A stretch of 11,942 bases of DNA from Sulfurospirillum sp. Lineage in GTDB: Bacteria > Campylobacterota > Campylobacteria > Campylobacterales > QNZT01. Below, in pieces: positions 6,816 through 11,942 of the stretch; position 1 is the first letter of the stretch; each line of letters opens with the position of its first letter. The DNA is taken from NCBI GenBank assembly GCA_003978405.1, contig QNZU01000003.1:1-11942 (forward strand). Direction: 5' to 3'. The position numbers and the translations under genes are program-made. The notes beneath the pieces are model-generated. The model ran no database searches. It was not told the DNA's origin and worked only from the letters and a program-made list of their open reading frames with translations.

Positions 6816-7360
6816 TGGATAACAAAATCCGTAAAAAAGATATTATTAACTTTGCCATCTGTTAGCACCTGATTGACCTTTGAGACAATCTCATCTTTGA
6901 GATTTTCTTTTCCTCTGATTGTACTTATCTCTTCATAAGTTTTTGCTGACAAAGTTTTAATAACAATATCTCTGATAAGAGGTTTTTTTGTATCCATCTC
7001 AGAACTAAGTTCAGGCAAAGATAGTTCAAAATTGATAGTAGTTTTTAAATATCTGCTACTTCCTTCATTATAGAGATTGACGATAAACTGATCCATAGGA
7101 TACATAGGTCCAATTTTTGCATAATTTGTAACTCTTTGGCTTTTTGAACTCGATGAAGAATTGATCTGTTTTGCCTGCATATTGCTTGTAGCTTTGTTAG
7201 CTTCATCAATTACCTCTGAATCACTCTTTAGCATAAAATATGCCATTGCCGCACCACCAATTACCAAAACAAAAAGTAGTGATACGATTACAATAAGAAT
7301 GATATTTGATCCACCTTTTTTCTCTTCCTTGACCTCTTGTGTTTCTACTGCTTCAGCCAT
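6812..7360 (-). CDS. fliL: Flagellar basal body-associated protein FliL
   Basis: FliL is a bitopic inner-membrane protein that sits around the stators of the flagellar motor. The 182-residue product has a charged N-terminus (VKEEKKGG), one membrane helix (about 19-43), a Ser-rich linker (68-74), and a periplasmic domain with YPMDQFIVNLYN (87-98), RYLKTTINFELSL (103-115), a LIRDIVIKTLSAKTYEEI block (128-145) and the terminal VNNIFFTDFVIQ. The frame is open further upstream, but ATG 7360 is the start because AAGGAAGGG lies just before it, the protein then has family length, and the upstream extension would overlap the divergent permease. A sigma-28-type promoter lies at 7419-7445. acpS follows with a 4-bp overlap. 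Confidence 0.93.
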   Translation of the reverse strand: MAEAVETQEVKEEKKGGSNIILIVIVSLLFVLVIGGAAMAYFMLKSDSEVIDEANKATSNMQAKQINSSSSSKSQRVTNYAKIGPMYPMDQFIVNLYNEGSSRYLKTTINFELSLPELSSEMDTKKPLIRDIVIKTLSAKTYEEISTIRGKENLKDEIVSKVNQVLTDGKVNNIFFTDFVIQ

Positions 7361-7385
7361 GATTTCCCTTCCTTGTGTTATGATA

Positions 7386-7407
7386 TGCCAAAAATGCAGA
7401 TTTGGCA
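7386..7407 (-). promoter_or_regulatory. Inverted repeat in the fliL leader
   Basis: TGCCAAA (7386-7392) and TTTGGCA (7401-7407) are perfect 7-bp arms with an 8-base spacer. They lie between the proposed sigma-28 promoter and the fliL ribosome-binding site, so the repeat would be transcribed in the fliL leader as a hairpin, or act as an operator. It does not match the GG-N10-GC pattern of sigma-54. Confidence 0.4.
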
Positions 7408-7418
7408 ACTTACAAACT

Positions 7419-7445
7419 ATATCGGTAAGATTTTGTAAAAGTTTA
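7419..7445 (-). promoter_or_regulatory. Sigma-28 (FliA)-type promoter for fliL-acpS
   Basis: The minus strand reads TAAACTTT, eleven bases, then ACCGATAT. This differs from the classical sigma-28 consensus (TAAAGTTT-N11-GCCGATAA) at only three positions, with exact spacing. It points to fliL, with a leader of about 50 bases, so fliL and the coupled acpS would be expressed with late flagellar genes. The match is seen; its use is inference from the consensus. Confidence 0.65.
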
Positions 7446-7502
7446 GTTTTTTTATACAAAGTTATATTTATTTTTTCAAAATTTACTATTTTTAGGGTAT
7501 TT

Positions 7503-8303
7503 ATGGGCATAATGACTACAATTTTTGGATATTTAGGTAAATTATTTTTTCTTTTTATCCAAATGCTTGGCAATCTTGGAAAATTTACAATCTATCAAAT
7601 GCAGATGATCAAACTCTCTTTATCTCCTCCATTTAGAATGAAAGAGATTTTTGAGCAGATGGTTATCGTAGGGGTTGGCTCTATTGGTGTTATTGCACTC
7701 ACTGGTATTTTTACTGGAATGGTTTCATCAGTTCAATTGTATCAGGGGTTTCATCAGTTTGGAGCTGAAAATCTTATGGGTTTTCCTATATTTATATCAA
7801 TCACAAGAGAGCTAGGACCGGTTTTCTCTGGCTTGATGCTTACCTCAAGGGCAATTTCTGCTATTGCAGCAGAACTTGGCAGTATGAGAGTAACAGAGCA
7901 GATTGATGCCCTTGATACATTGGCAGTGGATTCAAGAAAGTATCTTTTGGTACCAAGAATTATTGCTACTACTATCTCTTTGCCAATTCTTGTGATACTC
8001 TTTGATTTTTTAGGCAATATCAGTGCATATTTTACTTCAGTATATATGTTAGGGGTAAATCCGAGTGAGTATCTAAATACAATCAATATCTATATCTCTT
8101 TAAGTGATATCTTCACAGGTATTGCAAAGGGGTTGATTTTTGGTTTTTATGTGGGGTCTATTGGTACCTATATAGGTTACAATACAAGAGGAGGCGCTAG
8201 AGGTGTTGGAAGGGCTACAACTCAGGCAGTCGTCAATTCCGCAGTAATTGTTTTTGTATTGGACTATTTTATTGCTGCGATATTTTTGATATTAGGATGG
8301 TAA
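7503..8303 (+). CDS. mlaE: MlaE-family ABC transporter permease
   Basis: This is the inner-membrane permease of an Mla-type phospholipid/organic-solvent ABC transporter, which moves lipids between inner and outer membrane with an ATPase (MlaF) and an MCE protein (MlaD). The 266 residues contain about five membrane helices and the MlaE signature RELGPVFSGLML (102-113), then AAELGSMRVTEQIDAL (122-137), followed by RGGARGVGRATTQAVVNS (229-246) before the last helix. ATG 7503 is chosen because AGGG lies five bases upstream; the ATG at 7512 is too far. An in-frame extension back to 7161 overlaps fliL and is not credible. It is divergent from fliL. No ATPase or MCE gene follows in this window, so its partners are encoded elsewhere. 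Confidence 0.93.
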   Translation: MGIMTTIFGYLGKLFFLFIQMLGNLGKFTIYQMQMIKLSLSPPFRMKEIFEQMVIVGVGSIGVIALTGIFTGMVSSVQLYQGFHQFGAENLMGFPIFISITRELGPVFSGLMLTSRAISAIAAELGSMRVTEQIDALDTLAVDSRKYLLVPRIIATTISLPILVILFDFLGNISAYFTSVYMLGVNPSEYLNTINIYISLSDIFTGIAKGLIFGFYVGSIGTYIGYNTRGGARGVGRATTQAVVNSAVIVFVLDYFIAAIFLILGW

Positions 8304-8430
8304 GTATCTGGTACCAAATCAAATATGTGTAAAGTTTTCTCATATACAACTATATTAAACTAAGATTTATATTTAAATTTGGATTTATTATTTTCTTTTG
8401 CTATTGTTTTATCATAGTATGACAAAAAAT

Positions 8431-8435
8431 AAGGA
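8431..8435 (+). promoter_or_regulatory. Shine-Dalgarno pointing to an ATA codon at 8442
   Basis: AAGGA is spaced six bases from an ATA codon in the flippase frame. From there the frame reads I/M-NIFERIKQNRYI before the first membrane helix, the length and style of a normal flippase N-terminus. No ATG, GTG or TTG lies within usable distance of this site in that frame. The only nearby ATG frame (8419-8445, MTKNKDIV) stops at once in another phase. Confidence 0.5.
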
Positions 8436-8480
8436 TATAGTATAAATATTTTTGAGAGAATAAAACAAAACAGATATATT

Positions 8481-9713
8481 TTGCAAATCATTACTCTACT
8501 TTCTGGTTCAATCATGGCTCAAGTGATAACATTTGCATTTATACCTGTTATCACAAGATTGTATACACCAGAAGAGTTTGGATTTTATTCTCTATTTTTT
8601 TCAATGACAATGGCAGTGGGTTTAATATCAAGTTTGAAATATGAACAAGCAATACTCCTACCCAAATCAAATACAGATGCCAGAGCAATACTGTTTTTAT
8701 CATTGATTATTTTATTTGTAGTAGTATGTATATCTATCATAACTGTTTTTATATTTTATGATTGGTTTTTAAAGTTTTTTGACAATCACTCAATCTATAT
8801 ATATCTTTTACCTGTAGCAATAGCTGTTTTTGGTTTGGGACAGATATTTGAGAGTTACTCAAACAGAGTTGAAGTATATAAACAGATGTCCATTTCAAAA
8901 ATCATAAGTGCAAGTGGTACTGTTTCTTTGCAGATATTTTCAAAATATATTTTGAATTTTAACGGATTGATTTTCTCAAAACTTTTTTCAGATTTTCTAG
9001 GTATTTTGTTTTTAATTAAAACTCATATAAAAAAAGAGACACTAACTTTAAAACATATTTCAAAACGAAGGATCAAAACCAATCTAAAAAGACATGAGCA
9101 TTTCCCAAAATTTCTAACAGCCTCTACTTTGATTAACTATCTTTCCCAAAATTTACCGATTTTTTTATTTCCTTTACTTTTCTCTTCGGACATTGTTGGA
9201 TATTATGCACTGGCTTTTAGAATGCTTATGGTACCAACAACTTTAGTTTCTGGTTCGGTTAGAAGTGTATATTATCAAAAAGCCTCAAAAATGTTTGCAA
9301 AAAAAGAGGATATCAGGGGTATTTATCTAAAGACAATGTTTGGACTTTTAAAGATATTTATCATACCTTTTTTTGTAGTGCTTCTTTTTGGAAATGAAAT
9401 TTTTGCCATTTTGTTTGGACAGGAGTGGCAAAATGCAGGTATGATTTCTAGGATTTTAGTGTTTACGGCTCTATTTGCATTTATTAATCCTCCTTCAACT
9501 ATGACATTTAATATCCTTCAACTTCAAAAGGTTCAACTATATATACAAATTTTGCACTTCTTTTTTAAGGTATTAGCACTCTTTATAGGATATTACTTTT
9601 TTCATTCATATTTGATATCAATTGGATTGTATGTCTTTGTGGCAGTTATGTTTAATGTTTACAGTATACTGTTTATAGATAAGAAACTAAAAAAATTATC
9701 TACAAAGAAGTAA
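8481..9713 (+). CDS. Wzx-like polysaccharide flippase (oligosaccharide/O-antigen exporter)
   Basis: This is an integral membrane protein of the MOP/PST superfamily that flips lipid-linked glycans to the periplasm. The 410 residues from the TTG at 8481 form about twelve hydrophobic helices, with the family's N-terminal block TLLSGSIMAQ and VITRLYTPEEFGFYSLFFSM (24-43), a mid-protein loop KRHEHFPKFLTASTLINYLSQNLPIFL, and GQEWQNAG (315-322). The coordinates begin at the first conventional start codon, but TTG 8481 has no Shine-Dalgarno. The frame stays open to 8433, and the ribosome-binding site at 8431-8435 indicates that translation starts, or once started, at 8442, adding 13 residues. No glycosyltransferases adjoin it. 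The last 14 bp overlap the convergent hydrolase gene. Substrate is unknown. Confidence 0.88.
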   Translation: MQIITLLSGSIMAQVITFAFIPVITRLYTPEEFGFYSLFFSMTMAVGLISSLKYEQAILLPKSNTDARAILFLSLIILFVVVCISIITVFIFYDWFLKFFDNHSIYIYLLPVAIAVFGLGQIFESYSNRVEVYKQMSISKIISASGTVSLQIFSKYILNFNGLIFSKLFSDFLGILFLIKTHIKKETLTLKHISKRRIKTNLKRHEHFPKFLTASTLINYLSQNLPIFLFPLLFSSDIVGYYALAFRMLMVPTTLVSGSVRSVYYQKASKMFAKKEDIRGIYLKTMFGLLKIFIIPFFVVLLFGNEIFAILFGQEWQNAGMISRILVFTALFAFINPPSTMTFNILQLQKVQLYIQILHFFFKVLALFIGYYFFHSYLISIGLYVFVAVMFNVYSILFIDKKLKKLSTKK

Positions 9714-10458
9714 TGATTTTATCATCCTTAAAGGATATATCCAATCCTACTTCTGCCTCTATGAATCTCTCTTTTAATTCTTTTTTGAAGATATCTTTTG
9801 CCCTCTCTCCTGTGCAGTGAGAAGGTGCAATATATTTTGTATTGGTTTGATTTAGAACATCGATCAACTCTAAAATAGTCTCTTCACTTTTGTTTGCCAG
9901 ATGAAATCCGCCTACAAGCAAGAGAATATCTTTGTTGAAAAATTCATTTGCCATCTTTGTAATTTTGGCGACACCGCTATGAGCACATCCAAAGATTATG
10001 ATGATTCCATCTTCTGTATCAATAAACATAGATTGTTCCAAGCTCTCTTTACTGGCTCCGGAGGAGTATATGTGATCTTTTAACTGTGTTATTTTATCTT
10101 CTATGAGTAGAACTTTGTCTGTTTGGTTTTGATAATCTTTAATGAAGTTTTTTGATAGAGCATTGGTTAGATATAGTTCAATATTTGGATTTACCTCAAT
10201 AACTGAATCCAAACCACCGATATGATCCCAGTGAGCGTGTGAAAGAAATACCGTATCAATTTTATTAATATCTAAAAATTTGTTTTTTAAATTTTTTAAA
10301 AGAACCCTTCCATTACTTCCTGTATCAAATAAAATTGTATGATTAGGAGTTTGAATATAGGCACTAAATCCCCACAATGAAGTACATTTATTATCGTTAG
10401 AAGAACAGATATTATCAAAGATAATAGATATTTTTACTTGAGAAGCTTTTATTTTCAA
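9700..10458 (-). CDS. Metallo-beta-lactamase-fold hydrolase (COG1237/dihydropteridine-type)
   Basis: This 252-residue cytoplasmic protein has the metal-site motifs of the fold: LFDTG (43-47), SHAHWDHIGG (73-82), GCAHSG (157-162), GGFHL (183-187) and SHCTGE (213-218). The GC-H-G, GGFHL and HCTG set is typical of the COG1237 group, which includes archaeal enzymes of methanopterin synthesis; members in other bacteria mostly have unknown substrates. It starts with TTG at 10456-10458, supported by AAGGA six bases upstream; the nearby ATG is followed at once by a stop. It is divergent from the ThiF-like gene with a 135-bp shared region, and convergent with the flippase. The fold is secure; the substrate is not. 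Confidence 0.88.
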   Translation of the reverse strand: MKIKASQVKISIIFDNICSSNDNKCTSLWGFSAYIQTPNHTILFDTGSNGRVLLKNLKNKFLDINKIDTVFLSHAHWDHIGGLDSVIEVNPNIELYLTNALSKNFIKDYQNQTDKVLLIEDKITQLKDHIYSSGASKESLEQSMFIDTEDGIIIIFGCAHSGVAKITKMANEFFNKDILLLVGGFHLANKSEETILELIDVLNQTNTKYIAPSHCTGERAKDIFKKELKERFIEAEVGLDISFKDDKIITSL

Positions 10459-10482
10459 TTCACATCCTTTGATGCTAATTTT

Positions 10483-10497
10483 GTTACAAAAAGTAAC
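10483..10497. promoter_or_regulatory. Inverted repeat GTTAC-AAAAA-GTAAC in the MBL/ThiF divergent region
   Basis: Perfect 5-bp arms flank five A residues, 25 bp upstream of the MBL start codon and about 97 bp upstream of the ThiF-like start. The position suits an operator for the leftward gene or for both. It is short, so it may be accidental. Confidence 0.3.
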
Positions 10498-10546
10498 TTA
10501 AATAAGAATTTTGACAAATTTATTTTACCTTAATTTGTTTTGTTGT

Positions 10547-10559
10547 TAGTAATATACTA
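10547..10559 (+). promoter_or_regulatory. Palindrome overlapping a candidate -10 box of the ThiF-like gene
   Basis: TAGTA-ATA-TACTA overlaps TATACT (10553-10558), the best -10 candidate, about 35 bases before the ATG at 10594. An operator in this place would block polymerase. The arms are the same as in the palindrome at 577-588, with one more spacer base. Confidence 0.35.
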
Positions 10560-10593
10560 TATTTATACATAATAATAAATTCAGGTAGAGCAA

Positions 10594-11511
10594 ATGTCAA
10601 AAAATATTAATATCAGTGAAGAAGAGTTTTATGAGAAGCTTTGGTTTAGATCATCAATGATTTTTACCGAAGAAGAGAAGAAAAAGATAATGAATGTAAA
10701 AATTGCAGTCATTGGAGTTGGAGGTACCGGAGGTATCGCATCTGAACAGTTAGTTAGAGGTGGAGTGAAAAATCTGACTTTGGTTGATCCAGATATTTTT
10801 GAGATGACAAATATAAATAGACAACACTTTTGTACTATCTCCACTATTGGTCAGAAAAAAGTTGAAGCTGGTAAAAAAAGACTTTTGGATGTAAATCCAT
10901 TTTGCGATATCAAAACTTATCCTGAAGGCATAAACAAAGATAATGCAAAGGAGATAGTCAAAGATGTTGATATTATTATTGATGCATCCGATAACAAAGC
11001 TGCACACTATCCACTTCATAGATTTGCTAAAAAATACAGAGTTCCAGTTATCTCAAGAGCACACACAATACCAGAGTTTACATTTGGAGCCAAAGCAAAT
11101 TTGTGGGATTACAGAGATGAGAATGTAAGTACCAGAGAAGAGGATGAAAACTCACCTACTGCCTCAAAACCACTTGAAGAACTTAGTGAAGAGGATTTTA
11201 AAGCCAAAGATAAAAAAGTTCATGAAGAGTTTAATGAGATTTACAGCAGATTATTTAAATCAAAATATGCTCATAAACTGCTTTTGAGTGAGAATGAACC
11301 TCCTGAAGGTTTTTTTGAAGATTATGCAGATGGAAGAGAGTATTTGGTTCAAGGAACCAACTGGGGACCAGCTGTTACTATGACTGGGACTTTTTTTGCC
11401 ATCAAAGCGATTGAGATAGCAATCGGTGCAAAAGATATATTTTTAGGTCCAATTTCAGTTAAAGCAAATGCAAAATTTCCAGCAGTTATTGATCAAAAAG
11501 AGATAAAGTAG
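10594..11511 (+). CDS. ThiF/E1-like adenylyltransferase, atypical
   Basis: Proteins of this superfamily activate a C-terminal carboxylate of a small protein or peptide as an acyl-adenylate. The 305 residues show a nucleotide-binding GVGGTGG (41-47), then LVDPDIFEMTNINRQ (63-77) with the conserved NINRQ arginine, and DIIIDASDN (126-134). Two things are unlike ThiF or MoeB. There are no CxxC zinc pairs; the only cysteines are C80 and C104. A charged, Glu/Lys/Asp-rich insertion (about 178-245) interrupts the C-terminal half before TNWGPAVTMTGTFFAIKAIEIAIG (255-278). An AGGTAGAG motif precedes the ATG. The next gene, an ATP-grasp protein, begins 3 bp after the stop. It may adenylylate a small molecule or peptide; TcdA-like tRNA dehydration seems less likely from the sequence. 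The target is unknown. Confidence 0.85.
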   Translation: MSKNINISEEEFYEKLWFRSSMIFTEEEKKKIMNVKIAVIGVGGTGGIASEQLVRGGVKNLTLVDPDIFEMTNINRQHFCTISTIGQKKVEAGKKRLLDVNPFCDIKTYPEGINKDNAKEIVKDVDIIIDASDNKAAHYPLHRFAKKYRVPVISRAHTIPEFTFGAKANLWDYRDENVSTREEDENSPTASKPLEELSEEDFKAKDKKVHEEFNEIYSRLFKSKYAHKLLLSENEPPEGFFEDYADGREYLVQGTNWGPAVTMTGTFFAIKAIEIAIGAKDIFLGPISVKANAKFPAVIDQKEIK

Positions 11512-11514
11512 TTG

Positions 11515-11942
11515 ATGAAAATAGCAATTCATTTTACAAAAGAGAGAGTCGAGGATTCATATGCACCAAAATGGATAGAGTATTGTCAAAACAACAATAT
11601 CGATTATGAGATAGTAAACTGCTATGATAGTGATATTATAGAGAAATTAAAAGATTTTGATGCACTATTGTGGCATTGGGATCAGCTTGATTATAAGGCA
11701 CTATTATTTGCTAAGGGATTAACTGAAGTACTTGATTGTGACGGTTTTGTCATCTACCCAGATGTCAATACTTCTTGGCATTATGATGATAAAGTAGGGC
11801 AAAAGTATCTACTTGAATCGATCGATGCACCGATGGTAAAAAGTTATGTATTTTATGAAAAAGATAGGGCAAAAAAGTGGATTGAAAACACAAGTTTTCC
11901 AAAGGTGTTTAAACTAAGAAGTGGTGCAGGATCATATAATGT
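11515..11942 (+). CDS. ATP-grasp ligase, partial
   Basis: The frame starts at ATG 11515, 3 bp after the upstream stop, and is open to the window edge, giving 142 complete codons. ATP-grasp enzymes form amide or similar bonds through an acyl-phosphate. The visible part has the N-terminal alpha/beta domain (MKIAIHF, then LLWHWDQLDY at 51-60), the linker WHYDDKVGQKYLLESIDAP (88-106) and the start of the ATP-grasp fold with FPKVFKLRSGAGSYN (128-142), which contains the ATP-contacting lysine and the glycine-rich loop. The catalytic C-terminal part is missing. There is no strong Shine-Dalgarno, so coupling to the ThiF-like gene is likely. Related ATP-grasp proteins occur in peptide tailoring, glutamylation and cell-surface loci; the substrate is unknown. 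Confidence 0.85.
   Translation, partial: MKIAIHFTKERVEDSYAPKWIEYCQNNNIDYEIVNCYDSDIIEKLKDFDALLWHWDQLDYKALLFAKGLTEVLDCDGFVIYPDVNTSWHYDDKVGQKYLLESIDAPMVKSYVFYEKDRAKKWIENTSFPKVFKLRSGAGSYN

Noticed and set aside
7161..7502. Upstream extension of the MlaE permease frame
   Set aside because: It runs antisense through fliL and lacks MlaE homology; ATG 7503 has AGGG at the right distance.
7361..7573. Upstream extension of the fliL frame
   Set aside because: It overlaps the proposed promoter and the divergent permease start. ATG 7360 has a strong Shine-Dalgarno and gives family length.
7754..8086. 110-codon minus-strand frame inside mlaE
   Set aside because: It is antisense to conserved MlaE motifs and has no features of its own.
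10511..10539. TTGACA as -35 box of the ThiF-like promoter
   Set aside because: No acceptable -10 box occurs 16-18 bp downstream; the TATACT at 10553 is too far away.
1..11942. CRISPR arrays, tRNA or rRNA genes, insertion sequences
   Set aside because: I saw no regularly spaced direct repeats, cloverleaf-like sequences, transposase motifs or terminal inverted repeats with target duplications.

Overview
The window looks like chromosomal DNA of a Campylobacterota (epsilonproteobacterial) bacterium. The DNA is AT-rich, intergenic stretches are short, and the flagellar and housekeeping genes resemble those of that phylum. A free-living sulfur-oxidiser-type relative (Sulfurimonas/Sulfurovum-like) is my guess, from protein style and gene neighbourhood only; genus cannot be fixed from the sequence alone.

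Layout. 1-529 (-) is the 5' part of a secreted outer-membrane-type protein that runs off the left edge. 530-936 is a gene-free, very AT-rich stretch with several inverted repeats. 937-1602 (+) is queC. It converges, with a 7-bp overlap, on a ChaA-like Ca2+/H+ antiporter at 1596-2762 (-). 2848-5732 (-) is a coupled pair, metG followed by a protein with a Mur-ligase-like N-terminal domain. Upstream of metG lie two small single-span membrane proteins (5777-5980 and 6123-6296, both -), separated by an 18-bp perfect hairpin. 6444-7360 (-) is a translationally coupled fliL-acpS pair, with a good sigma-28-type promoter in front of fliL. Divergent from it is an MlaE-type permease (7503-8303, +). A Wzx-like polysaccharide flippase (about 8442/8481-9713, +) follows and converges, with a 14-bp overlap, on a metallo-beta-lactamase-fold hydrolase (9700-10458, -). 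The right end holds a ThiF/E1-like adenylyltransferase (10594-11511, +) and, 3 bp later, an ATP-grasp ligase cut by the window edge (11515-11942, +).

How the genes relate. Most of the window is housekeeping: tRNA charging, queuosine synthesis, ACP activation, the flagellar motor, lipid transport and calcium export. The right-hand 3.5 kb looks accessory: a flippase without glycosyltransferases beside it, a COG1237-like MBL hydrolase, and an E1-like enzyme coupled to an ATP-grasp ligase. The E1-like/ATP-grasp pair is the best candidate for an undescribed pathway: two carboxylate-activating enzymes in tandem, the first lacking the zinc CxxC pairs typical of ThiF/MoeB.

Other points of note are a flippase whose ribosome-binding site points to an ATA codon rather than a normal start, and a strong over-representation of the palindrome GGTACC across the window (nine copies, most as TGGTACCAA).
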